A program made the position numbers and the translations under genes. A model generated the notes under the pieces. That model was not told the origin of the DNA and did not search any database. It was given only the letters and a program-made list of their open reading frames with translations. 64,000 nt of DNA from contig NZ_BBUY01000008.1 in assembly GCF_001590865.1 (NCBI RefSeq), positions 1 through 64,000 of the forward strand, written 5' to 3'. This document shows, in pieces, positions 10,388 through 19,300 of the stretch. Each line of letters opens with the position of its first letter. The stretch's first letter is position 1. The stretch is from Streptomyces sp. NBRC 110611 (GTDB taxonomy: Bacteria; Actinomycetota; Actinomycetes; Streptomycetales; Streptomycetaceae).

Positions 10388-11530
10388 TCACCCGGTACCG
10401 GCGAGCGCCAGGTAAACGGCGCCGAAATCCGCGATGGCGAGCAGCTCCGCGGCCTTCTCCAGATCGCTGCCGGCGCCCGGTTCCAGCTCGGTGAGGGTGG
10501 TGTCGCGCTCCTCGGCGAGCGCCTTGGCGGCGCGGGTGGCGGACAGCGGGCCGGGCTCCTGCTCGCGCAGCAGCACGACCCGGGCGTGCAGCGCCGTCGC
10601 GGCGGGCTGTTCGACCCGGTCACGGAAGAAGTCATCCGGGTCGGCGCCTTCGGCGAGGGGGCCGACGAGCAGGGTGCGGTGGGTGGTGAGCGCCTCGGGC
10701 AGTTCGGCGGCGAGCGCGGGGCGGCCGGCCAGTCCGGCCAGTTCGGCGGCGAAGTGCCGCCCGACGGCGTGCGCGAGGGGGCCCTCGGTCCATATCAGCG
10801 GGAGCGCGTCGGCGAGGTCGGCGGCGAGCGTCTTGCCGGGGTTGGTGTAGGTGGGGATGGCCGGGCCGCAGCGCTCGGCGAGCTGGTCGAGGCGGTCGGC
10901 GAGCTGGTCCAGGGCGACCGGCGGGGCGCTGATCAGGCCGATCCGGTCGGTGAGCATCAGCAGCGGGATCAGGACGGACCAGAGGGTGCCGGGGGCGGCC
11001 GGGGGCGCGCCCTCGACGTCGAACTCGGCGTCGTACGCGGTGGTCGCCAGTGGCACGGCGAGACCGCGGGCCTGGGTGACGGCGTCGGAGAGCGGGCCTC
11101 CGGCCGGGGTGACGGCGACCACCGAGCAGCCCCGGCGGTTGGCCTGTTCGACCAGTTCGGCGAGGCCGGGGTCGGCGGCGTCCGGGCCGGCGAGCAGCAG
11201 CAGGTCCAGCGGGCCGGCCCAGCCGGGGAGCGTCCAGCGCAGTGCGCCGGGCAGCGGGGCGACGCCGGTGGGCTGGATGAGGCCGACCGGGCAGGTGCCG
11301 CCGGCCAGGGCCCGCAGCAGGTCGGCGACGCCGGCCGCGGCGGGTCCGGGGCCGGCGACGAGGACGGAGCGTGGCCGGCCGTCGGGCGTCAGCCGGGAGA
11401 TGCCGGATTCGGTGGCGCTGCGGGCGGCGGTGCGGACCCGGGCGCCGGATTCGGCGACGCCGCGCAGCAGACCGAAGCGGTCGGCGCCGGCCAGTGCGTC
11501 AGGGGCGTCGAGGAGTGACTCGTCGAGCAT
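10388..11530 (-). CDS. SIS-domain protein, PGI/PMI-like
   Basis: A 380-residue protein resembling bifunctional phosphoglucose/phosphomannose isomerases. The N-terminal half holds a SIS (sugar isomerase) Rossmann-like domain, with SVLVAGPGPAAAGVADLL at about 56-73. The second SIS half includes PLIWTEGPLAHAVGRHFAAEL and LLVGPLAEG. The usual catalytic residues of true PGI are not obvious, and in Streptomyces this gene sits between manA and manB, so a regulatory or sugar-phosphate-binding role is possible. The start is the ATG at 11530. It is 75 bp downstream of the Trm112-like gene and probably cotranscribed with it. Confidence 0.85.
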   Translation of the reverse strand: MLDESLLDAPDALAGADRFGLLRGVAESGARVRTAARSATESGISRLTPDGRPRSVLVAGPGPAAAGVADLLRALAGGTCPVGLIQPTGVAPLPGALRWTLPGWAGPLDLLLLAGPDAADPGLAELVEQANRRGCSVVAVTPAGGPLSDAVTQARGLAVPLATTAYDAEFDVEGAPPAAPGTLWSVLIPLLMLTDRIGLISAPPVALDQLADRLDQLAERCGPAIPTYTNPGKTLAADLADALPLIWTEGPLAHAVGRHFAAELAGLAGRPALAAELPEALTTHRTLLVGPLAEGADPDDFFRDRVEQPAATALHARVVLLREQEPGPLSATRAAKALAEERDTTLTELEPGAGSDLEKAAELLAIADFGAVYLALAGTG

Positions 11531-11605
11531 GGTGGGCGCGGCCTCCGATCGCCGGTACGGGCGGGGGTACGCGGGCGGTGCCGGGGCGGGCCCGGCGGGG
11601 CCCGG

Positions 11606-11821
11606 TCAGGCGGAGCCGGGGTTGCTTCCCGTGCCGTCGGCGCCGGGGCGGCGGGCTTCGTCGACGAGGAGTACGGGGATACCGTCCCGGACGGGGTAGC
11701 CGAGGCCACAGTCACCCGAGGTGCAGACCAGCTCCGCCGGGTCCGCGTCGGTCCGGTCCTCGAGCGGGGCGTGGCACGCCGGGCAGGCGAGGATCTGGAT
11801 CAAGCTGGCTTCGACCGGCAT
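11606..11821 (-). CDS. Trm112 family small zinc-ribbon protein
   Basis: A 71-residue protein of the Trm112/YcaR family. It shows ILACPACHAPLE (CxxC) and, later, CTSGDCGLGYPVRDGIPVLLVDEA, a classic second Cys pair and the conserved YPVRDGIPVLL tail. In eukaryotes and archaea Trm112 activates methyltransferases; the role in actinobacteria is unknown. The ATG at 11821 has GAAGGAG at good spacing; the longer frame to 11965 lacks this. It lies between phosphomannomutase and the SIS protein, a conserved Streptomyces arrangement. Confidence 0.88.
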   Translation of the reverse strand: MPVEASLIQILACPACHAPLEDRTDADPAELVCTSGDCGLGYPVRDGIPVLLVDEARRPGADGTGSNPGSA

Positions 11822-11973
11822 GGATGCGACTCCTTCAGGGTGATTGCGGCGTGGCCAGCGTACCGCCGGACGAGGGGCCCCGGCCTGCTCGGAGGGAATA
11901 CGCGGAGGTGGGAGGCGCGCGGGAGAGTGGCGGGCGCGCGCCCAGGAGGCAGCGCCACCCGCCACCGCAGGTG

Positions 11974-11991
11974 ACCGCGGAGGTCCGCGGT
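11974..11991 (-). terminator. short hairpin downstream of phosphomannomutase
   Basis: The palindrome ACCGCGGA/TCCGCGGT (11974-11981 and 11984-11991) has almost no loop, so about 7 bp can pair. It lies 77 bp past the phosphomannomutase stop in a 247-bp spacer that also holds repeated GGATGC motifs near 12030-12050. Confidence 0.35.
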
Positions 11992-12068
11992 CCTCGGTGT
12001 CCGCGGCCCTCAGCCCTCCCCGTCCGGGATGCGGGATGCAGGATGCGGGATTCCCGGAGGGCGCCCGC

Positions 12069-13427
12069 TCAGCCGCGGATGATCGCCAGGGCCTCGTCGC
12101 GGACCCGCTCGACGGTCTCCTGGTCGCGCGCTTCGGCGTTCAGACGCAGCAGCGGTTCGGTGTTGGAGGGGCGTACGTTGAACCACCAGTCCGCGGCGGT
12201 GACGGTCAGGCCGTCCAGTTCGTCGAGGGTGATGCCCGGGCGGCCTTCGTAGGCGGCCCGGATGGCGGCGAGGCGCCCGGCCTGGTCGTCGACGGTGCTG
12301 TTGATCTCGCCGGAGGCCGCGTACCGGTCGTACCCGGCGACCAGCTGCGACAGCGGGCCGTCCTGGCCACCGAGAGCCGCCAGGACGTGCAGCGCGGCGA
12401 GCATGCCGGTGTCGGCGTTCCAGAAGTCGCGGAAGTAGTAGTGGGCGGAGTGCTCACCGCCGAAGATCGCGCCGGTCCTGGCCATCTCCTGCTTGATGAA
12501 GGAGTGCCCGACGCGGGTGCGGACCGGCGTGCCGCCGTTCTCCGCGACGACCTCCGGGACGGACCAGGAGGTGATGCAGTTGTGGATGACGGTGGCGCCG
12601 GGGGCCTTGGCCAGTTCGCGGGCGGCGACCAGGGCGGTGATCGCGGAGGGGGACACCGGGTCGCCGTTCTCGTCGACGACGAAGCAGCGGTCCGCGTCGC
12701 CGTCGAAGGCGAGGCCGAGGTCGGCGCCGACCTCACGGACGCGTGCCTGGAGGTCGACGATGTTCGCGGGGTCGAGCGGGTTGGCCTCGTGGTTCGGGAA
12801 GGAGCCGTCCAGCTCGAAGTAGAGCGCGTCGAGTTCGATGGGCAGGCCCTCGAAGACGGTGGGAACGGTGTGGCCGCCCATGCCGTTGCCGGCGTCGACG
12901 ACGACCTTCAGGGGGCGGATGCCCGAGAGGTCCACCAGGCCGCGGAGGTGCGCGGCGTAGTCCTCCAGCACATCGCGCTGGGTGACCGATCCGGTGGCGG
13001 GCACCGGCTCGGGCGCGCCGTCCGCACTCCAGCGCTCGACCAGTTCGCGGATCTGGGCGAGGCCGGTGTCCTGGCCCACCGGGGCGGCGCCCGCGCGGCA
13101 CATCTTGATGCCGTTGTACTGGGCGGGGTTGTGCGAGGCGGTGAACATCGCGCCGGGCAGGCCGAGGGCGCCGCTCGCGTAGTACAGCTCGTCGGTCGAG
13201 CACAGCCCGATCTCGGTGACGTCCGCTCCGCGGGCCGCGGCGCCGCGCGCGAACGACCGGGACAGCCCGGGTGAGGACGGCCGCATGTCGTGCCCGATCA
13301 CGATCGCGTCCGCGCCGGTGACCTCGACGAAAGCGGCTCCGAACAGCTCGGCGAGCGGTTCGTCCCAGTCGGTGGGGACGACGCCGCGTACGTCGTACGC
13401 CTTCACGAGGTGCGAAAGGTCTTTCAC
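12069..13427 (-). CDS. manB: phosphomannomutase / phosphoglucomutase
   Basis: A 452-residue alpha-D-phosphohexomutase that converts mannose-6-phosphate to mannose-1-phosphate for GDP-mannose. The catalytic phosphoserine motif TASHNP (Ser98) and the metal-binding loop FDGDADRCF near residue 240 are both present. The C-terminal phosphate-binding loop VRPSNTEPLLRLN is intact. The start is the GTG at 13427, which has GGAGG at ideal spacing; the open frame continues to 13766 but that part is Arg/Pro shadow of the neighbouring gene. It forms part of the mannose-activation group with the manA and manC homologues. Confidence 0.95.
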   Translation of the reverse strand: MKDLSHLVKAYDVRGVVPTDWDEPLAELFGAAFVEVTGADAIVIGHDMRPSSPGLSRSFARGAAARGADVTEIGLCSTDELYYASGALGLPGAMFTASHNPAQYNGIKMCRAGAAPVGQDTGLAQIRELVERWSADGAPEPVPATGSVTQRDVLEDYAAHLRGLVDLSGIRPLKVVVDAGNGMGGHTVPTVFEGLPIELDALYFELDGSFPNHEANPLDPANIVDLQARVREVGADLGLAFDGDADRCFVVDENGDPVSPSAITALVAARELAKAPGATVIHNCITSWSVPEVVAENGGTPVRTRVGHSFIKQEMARTGAIFGGEHSAHYYFRDFWNADTGMLAALHVLAALGGQDGPLSQLVAGYDRYAASGEINSTVDDQAGRLAAIRAAYEGRPGITLDELDGLTVTAADWWFNVRPSNTEPLLRLNAEARDQETVERVRDEALAIIRG

Positions 13428-13554
13428 GAGGCAGTCCTCCTGGGGTGGGTTCGGCCACCCCAATTTATCCACGCCGGTGTCACGGCGGGACGGGAGGTAC
13501 GGCGCCGGGAACGACGACGGAGGAAGCACGCCACGCGCGGCGGTTGGCCGGGGG

Positions 13555-13935
13555 TCAGTCGGGCGAGCGCAGCACCCGCAAGTGCCCCCGGCGGGCGACC
13601 TCCATGGGATGGGGGTCGCGGGCGCCGGACGGCGGGGAGCCGTCGCCGGCGGCGCGTTCCTGGGGGCGGGCGGCCTCGCGTACCGCGTTCGCCAGCGCTT
13701 CGAGGTCGTCGCCGCTGGGCCGTGCCGGTCCGGAGTCGACGGCGAGGCGGACGACCTCCCAGCCACGGGGCGCGGTCAGCCGCTCGGAGTGCTCGGCGCA
13801 CAGGTCGTAGCAGTGCGGCTCGGCGTAGGTGGCGAGCGGTCCGAGCACAGCGGTCGAATCCGCGTAGACGTACGTCAGCGTTGCGACGGCGGGGCGGCCG
13901 CACGCAGTGCGCGAACAGCGACGTACAGGGCTCAC
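13555..13935 (-). CDS. DUF3499 family protein
   Basis: A 126-residue actinobacterial protein of the DUF3499 type. The N-terminus carries CSRTACGRPAVATLTYVYAD and then HCYDLCAEHSERLT, giving a C-x4-C plus C-x2-C set that probably binds one zinc. The C-terminal third is variable and polar. The start is taken as the GTG at 13935, where the conserved sequence (VSPVRRCSRTACG) begins; an ATG exists 99 nt upstream but adds only Arg/Gly-rich residues. No ribosome site is clear. Function unknown. It is divergent from the zincin-like gene and 127 bp upstream of phosphomannomutase. Confidence 0.85.
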   Translation of the reverse strand: MSPVRRCSRTACGRPAVATLTYVYADSTAVLGPLATYAEPHCYDLCAEHSERLTAPRGWEVVRLAVDSGPARPSGDDLEALANAVREAARPQERAAGDGSPPSGARDPHPMEVARRGHLRVLRSPD

Positions 13936-14293
13936 GACGTTGGACGGTACCGCACTCTTGAGCGGGCCGCGACGACTCTCCCCCGGCTCACCCAACCGTG
14001 TCGTCCCGCTTCGTCCGATGCGTCTGACCTGCACCCGCTCGGGAGGACCTGGACCGGGAGCCCGGTGGCAGCCGGCGGAGGGCGGGGAGCACCGTCACCG
14101 GCCGGTGCGTTTCCGGGCATCGCCCGAGGTTGCCGCCCGGGGCTTCCGGGCATCGCCCGGGGTAGTCGCCCGGGGCTTTCGCGATCGGATATGGAAGGGA
14201 ACCGAAACCGATGAGGGCGGGTTCGGTCGGCCGGCGACATGGCGCATCTTGCCGCACTCGGCGGTGCCCGGGGGTGCCCGACGGCTACGCTCG
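13936..14293. other. divergent region DUF3499 / zincin-like gene
   Basis: 358 bp without a gene between two divergent starts. It holds a 33-bp tandem repeat (14111-14176), otherwise nothing I can identify. Promoters for both genes are expected here. Confidence 0.5.
14111..14176. repeat. 33-bp tandem duplication
   Basis: Two adjacent 33-bp units (14111-14143 and 14144-14176), each beginning TTCCGGGCATCGCCCG and ending CGCCCGGGGC, differ at only a few bases. Each unit contains the inverted repeat CGGGCATCGCCCG. Confidence 0.85.
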
Positions 14294-14299
14294 ATGCTG

Positions 14300-14758
14300 A
14301 TGGACAGCCCCGTACCTCCTCGACCGGCGGAGCCGCGGCCTCGCCGCCGCGACCGTCATGGCCGTGGCATGCGCGGGCCGATCGCGCCGCCCCAGGTGCC
14401 GCTGTCGGTGACCCGCGCCGACGCCTTTGTGGATCTTGTGTACGACTCGCGGGACCGTCTGGAGCGACGGTGGCCGCAGCTCGCCCAGGTCGATTTCATG
14501 GTGGTGGAAGTGCCCGGTTTCGGTCCCGACGAGGGGCCGGGCGGGGTGGCCGACGAGGAGACCGTGCCGCTGGGGCGGGTCCTGCCGGCCGGGGGCGGAC
14601 ATCGGGACCGGATCGTGATCTACCGCCGGCCGGTGGAGATCCGCACGAAGAGCCGGGACGAGCGGGCGCTGCTGGTTCACGAGGTCGTGGTCGAGCAGGT
14701 CGCCGAGCTGCTGGGACTGGCTCCGGAGTCGGTGGACCCGCGCTACGGCCAGGAGTGA
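14300..14758 (+). CDS. zincin-like metallopeptidase family protein (degenerate site)
   Basis: A 152-residue protein of the small actinobacterial metallopeptidase family (zincin_1 type). It has an Arg/Pro-rich N-terminus, then conserved stretches FVDLVYDSRDRLERRWP and IVIYRRPVEIRTKSRDE, followed by LLVHEVVVEQVAELLG. The usual zinc signature HExxH is reduced to HEVVV here (His127, Glu128 kept, second His replaced). Catalysis is therefore doubtful, although this substitution may be normal in Streptomyces members. Start is the ATG at 14300; an ATG at 14294 in frame is equally possible, and neither has a clear ribosome site. Confidence 0.8.
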   Translation: MDSPVPPRPAEPRPRRRDRHGRGMRGPIAPPQVPLSVTRADAFVDLVYDSRDRLERRWPQLAQVDFMVVEVPGFGPDEGPGGVADEETVPLGRVLPAGGGHRDRIVIYRRPVEIRTKSRDERALLVHEVVVEQVAELLGLAPESVDPRYGQE

Positions 14759-14801
14759 GCGGCGCGGGCTCCTGGGGCAGTCCGTCGGCCCCTCAGCCCC
14801 T

Positions 14802-16391
14802 TCAGTCCGTCAGGACCGAGAGATCCTGGCCGGCGGTGGGGACGAGGACCGAGCCGCGGTCGTCGGGCAGCGGCTGGATGGTGAAGGCGGGCACCTTGCC
14901 CTGGGGCAGGGCGAGCATCCGGGCGGCGTGCACCGGTCCGCTGCCGGCCTCGGGCTCGACGGTCAGCGCATAGCCACCCTTGAGGCCCTGGGGGCGGGGC
15001 GGGTCGATGTCCAGGGTGGTGCCGCCCTTGACCGTGTACGTCTTGCTGACCGGGGTGCCGCCGCCGCTGCCGGCCGAGGCGGTGACCTTCACCCGGGCGT
15101 CCTTGCCCTTCTCGGGAGCGACCAGGGAGAGCGTGCTGCCCTTGTCGCGGTTGTCGGCGGCGGTGGCGCGCCGCTCGACGGGGCGGGTCGCCGGGATGAA
15201 CGCCATCTCCTGGTTGTCGCCGGTGCCGCGGGTGACCCGTAGCGCTGCGGTGACCGGGGCCTTGGAGGTGCCGTCCGCGGGGGTGAGCACCAGGGAGCCG
15301 GCCTCGCCCTTGGTGAGGTCCTTGAGGTCCACCGCGGTGGTCATACCGCTCTTGACGTGCAGGGTCTCCAGACCGGCGGGGGTGATCAGCCCGGTGGGGG
15401 TGGCCAGCTGGACCTTCAGGTCGGCGTCGGCGCCCCCGGGGGCGAGGGCCACCAGCCGGACGGAGGTGGCGTCCTTGGGGATGCCCGGCAGCACCGCGCC
15501 GGGGGACGGGTCGCCGGCGGCCGGCAGCCAGTCGCTGCCGAGCTTGCCGTCGACGGCCTGGACGGCGGCGCCGACCCGGCCCTCGCGGGCGGTGACGTGG
15601 AGGGTGGCGTCCGTGGTGGGAGTGGTGGTGAGGGTCGAGAGGAGGACGGGGACGTCGGTGTGCGGCGGAACGGTGATGTTCTCGCCCGCGCCGCCGCCGC
15701 TCAGCGCACCGCCCTTGCCGCGCAGTTCGAGGTCGACGACGGCCGGGGTGGAGCCCGGGTTGGTGAGGTGGACGTAGTCCTGGCGGCCGGTCTCGGTGCT
15801 GACGCCGGGGAACCAGAAGGCGGTGTCCGGGGCGGTGCAGCTCAGGCCGAGCAGGCCGCGGCCGGCGCCGGCCGCCACGGCGGTGGTCTGCTGGACGGTC
15901 CAGCCGGGGGCCAGGGCGCCGTCCGCGGCACCGACGAGGGCCGGGGCGCCGGAGCGGTCGGTGGTCGTGGTGACCGGTGTGCCGGCCTGTCGCAGGGGGA
16001 CGACGGGCTTGGTGTCGCGGGGCGGGACGACGCGGCCGCCGGCCGGGTCCGCACCGCTGTCCTTGCCCTTGCCCTTGCCCTGGCTCTTGTCAGCGCCGCG
16101 GTCGCTGCCGCCGTCGTCCTTGACCGTGCCGGCGGGCAGCAGCCGGGCGGTGCCCTTCGGGGTGCCGGACCCGGCGGCCGTGCCCTTGGGGACGAAGGCG
16201 GTGTAGGCCGTCTCGCCGACCTCGGAGGAGGTGGGGGCGGGGCAGAGCAGGGCGGAGCGCTGGACGGGCAGCCGGGTGCCGGCGGCGGGGGCGGCCTCGG
16301 TGCCGCCGTCCGGGGCGGCGACGGCGGCGACACCGGTGACCGCGCCCAGTGCGACGGCCACGCCGATCAGGGACATCATCGTGCGCTTCAC
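14802..16391 (-). CDS. DUF5719 family secreted/membrane-anchored protein
   Basis: A 529-residue exported protein. The N-terminus (MKRTMMSLIGVAVALGAVTGV) is a signal peptide or anchor. The rest is Ala/Gly/Thr-rich with many beta-strand repeats; the middle includes FWFPGVSTETGRQDYVHLTNPG, a feature of DUF5719. The start is a GTG at 16391 that overlaps the TGA of the upstream glycosyltransferase (GTGA), so the two are translationally coupled. This tight link suggests that it works with the glycosyltransferase at the cell envelope, but no activity is known. Confidence 0.85.
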   Translation of the reverse strand: MKRTMMSLIGVAVALGAVTGVAAVAAPDGGTEAAPAAGTRLPVQRSALLCPAPTSSEVGETAYTAFVPKGTAAGSGTPKGTARLLPAGTVKDDGGSDRGADKSQGKGKGKDSGADPAGGRVVPPRDTKPVVPLRQAGTPVTTTTDRSGAPALVGAADGALAPGWTVQQTTAVAAGAGRGLLGLSCTAPDTAFWFPGVSTETGRQDYVHLTNPGSTPAVVDLELRGKGGALSGGGAGENITVPPHTDVPVLLSTLTTTPTTDATLHVTAREGRVGAAVQAVDGKLGSDWLPAAGDPSPGAVLPGIPKDATSVRLVALAPGGADADLKVQLATPTGLITPAGLETLHVKSGMTTAVDLKDLTKGEAGSLVLTPADGTSKAPVTAALRVTRGTGDNQEMAFIPATRPVERRATAADNRDKGSTLSLVAPEKGKDARVKVTASAGSGGGTPVSKTYTVKGGTTLDIDPPRPQGLKGGYALTVEPEAGSGPVHAARMLALPQGKVPAFTIQPLPDDRGSVLVPTAGQDLSVLTD

Positions 16392-19300
16392 TGCTGGTCG
16401 CTCCCGTCACGGCGCGGCTCGGCGGCGGAGCCGGGGTACGTCGTGCCGTCGTCGTAGGGCTGGTGCTGGTGCTGGTGCGGGTGTGGGGGCTGTCCGCCGT
16501 AGCCGTACGGGTCGTAGGCGCCGGTCTGGAGGGGATCGGCGGCGTACGGGTCGGCGTACGACGGGTCGACAGGGGCCGGGTAGGGGTCGGCCTGCGGGTA
16601 CTGTCCGCCGTACTGGCCCGCCTGGTAGGAGTCGGCGGGGGCGTAGGGCTGCTGCTGTTCACCGAGCGGACCGGGCTGACCCGGCTGACCGGGCTGGGCC
16701 GGACCGCCCGGCGCCGCCTGCCAGTTCGCCCAGCCGTCGTGGCTGTCCTGGCTCCCATAACTCTCGTGGCTCTCGTGGCCCGCGTGGCTCTCGTGACCCG
16801 CGTGGCTCTCGTGCGACTGCTGCTGGGGCACCGCGGCGTACGGATCGGCGTACGACGGGTCGGCGTAGGGATCGGCGTACGGATCGGCGTACGAGTCGGC
16901 GTACGGGTCGGTGGCCGCGACGATGTCCTGGGCGGGCGCCGTACCCGCCGCGGCGGCGGGCGGCTGCTCGCCGGGGGCGGCCGGGCCGGTGCCCTCGGGC
17001 GCGCCGCCCGCGGCCTCGGCCTGGGCGCGCAGCCGACGGGCCCGGCGGCCGTCGCCGGTGGTCGCGGCGGCCTGGGCGGCGGCCACGTCCTCGGGCAGGT
17101 CGTCGTCGACCTCCCGGCGGCGGCCGGGCAGGGCGAGCACCACCAGGACGACGGCGAGCAGGCCCTGGGCCGACAGCCAGAGGGTGTGGCCGAGCGGGCT
17201 CTCGTGGGTGAGGTCGAGGGTGCCGCCGTGCGCGGGGAGGGTGAAGCCCTGCGCCCAGCCGTCGACGGTGACGGGCTTCAGCGGGGTGCCGTCGAGGGTG
17301 GCCCGCCAGCCCTCGTCGGCGGCGTCGGCGAGGCGCAGCACCCGGCCGGCCGGCCCGGCGGGGAGGGTGGTGTGCGCCTCGACGGGGCCGGCCTTGACCG
17401 GGGCGGGCGCGGCGGCCTCGCCGGCGGTGGCGCCCTGCTGGGTTCCGGGCGCTTCGATCGAGACGCGGGAGACCTTGCTGTTGACCCGCCACAGGGCGCT
17501 GCCGTCGTCCTGGCTGAGCCGGGTCAGGCCGGGCGTGCTGTCCAGTACGCGGCCCATCGCGCGCGGGGCGCCGTCCCTGACCAGGACGTAGCGGATGGCG
17601 TAGCCGCCGAGCTGACGGGTCTGGTCGGCACCGGAGCCGGCCACGAGGTTCGCGACGACGGTGCCCAGCCGCTTGTCCTCGCCCGCCTCGGCGGCCAGGT
17701 CGGCGTCACCGAGCCGGGCGCCGGAGCCGCGGACGAGGGAGTAGCGGACCCGGCCGGGTGTGCCGTCGAGGACCAGGGTGCGGGCCCGGTCGGTGGAGCC
17801 GGACTCCTCGGCGACGAACGCGGGTACCTGTTCGGGGCTGCGGCGTGCCAGCGGCCCGCCCGCACCGGTGATCATCCAGCTGACCGCCGCGTACAGCGGG
17901 GCGAGCAGGCAGGCCAGCGCGATCAGCACGGCGACCGGCTGCTTCCAGCCGAAACCGAGGCTGGCCATGCGGGTCCGGATGCCCTCGGCGCCGATCGCGG
18001 CGGCGCACAGCAGCGCCAGGCCGTAGATCAGCATCGCCGGGCCGGTCCAGCCGGAGCCGTTGCCGAGCGCCGCGCACAGCAGCCCGGTCAGCGCGACGGC
18101 CCATGCAGTACGGACCGCGCGCTGCCGGGTGTCGCGCAGCGTCGCGGCGAGGGCGGCCAGGACGATGCCGAAGAGCAGGACGCCGCCGGCCGCCTCGGGG
18201 CCGCCGGGGCTGAGGCCGAGGAGGTCGAGGGCGGAGGCGGCGCCGGCGCCGAAGCCGAGCCCGGGCTCGGCGAAGAAGCGGGACGGCCGGGTCAGCAGCG
18301 ACAGCGACCAGGGGGCGAGGACGAGGAGCGGGACGAGCGCCACGGCCAGGAAGCGCAGCACATGGCCGAGGAGCTGGTCACGGCCGCCGGTCCGCTGCCC
18401 TCCGCCGATCCGTCCGCCGTCGCTCTGCCACGGGCCGCCGGGTGCGCGGCCCAGGGCTCGCAGCACCAGCAGGACGGTGCCGAGCAGCACCGCGACCGGC
18501 CAGACGACCGGGGTGAAGGCCATGGTGACCGTGATCAGCAGGGTGTACGCCCAGGTGGCGCGCCAGCTGGGCCGGGTGCCGGCCGGGAGCCGCAGTCCGG
18601 CGGCGGCGATCGCGGCGCGCGCCAGCAGCGGCAGCAGGACGGCGAGCACGGCGGTGCCCAGCCGGCCGCCGGCCAGCGCGCCGGTGGCGGCGGGCAGGAA
18701 GGCGTACGCGATGCTCCCCCAGGCCCGCAGCAGCCGGGAGGCGACCAGCGGGCGGGAGGCGAAGTAGGCGGTGAGGCCGGCCAGCGGGACGGAGCAGACC
18801 AGGAGCAGGGTGACGGTGAGACCGGTGGAGCCGAGGAGGACGCTCGACACCAGGGCGACGAGGGCCAGGTAGGGGGGCGCCGGGGCGGTGCTGCCGACGC
18901 CGACCGTGTGCCAGCTGTCGAGGTACGCCGACCACAGGTCGGAGGCGGTGCCGGGCGCGGGCAGCAGCGCGCCGCCGGCCAGCGCGCCGGAGCCGAGGAG
19001 TCCGCGGCAGGCGATCAGGGAGACCAGCAGCAGGACGGCGAAGAGCACCGGTGCGGGTTTGCGGGCGATCCGCTTGAGCCGGGCGAACTGCTCGATCTGC
19101 AGGTAGTCGGCGTCGTCGCCGCCGGGTCCGGACTCGACGGCGCCGTGCCGGCCGGCCGAGGCCACGTCGGGTGCCGCGCGCCCGGCGAGGTTGCCGGCGA
19201 CCTGCTCGACGGTGGCCCGTACGGTGGCGCCGGGCGGCGGGAAGAGCGGCCGCAGTTCACCGGCGGGGACGGCGGGCCGGCCCCGGCGTTTGCGTGCCGC

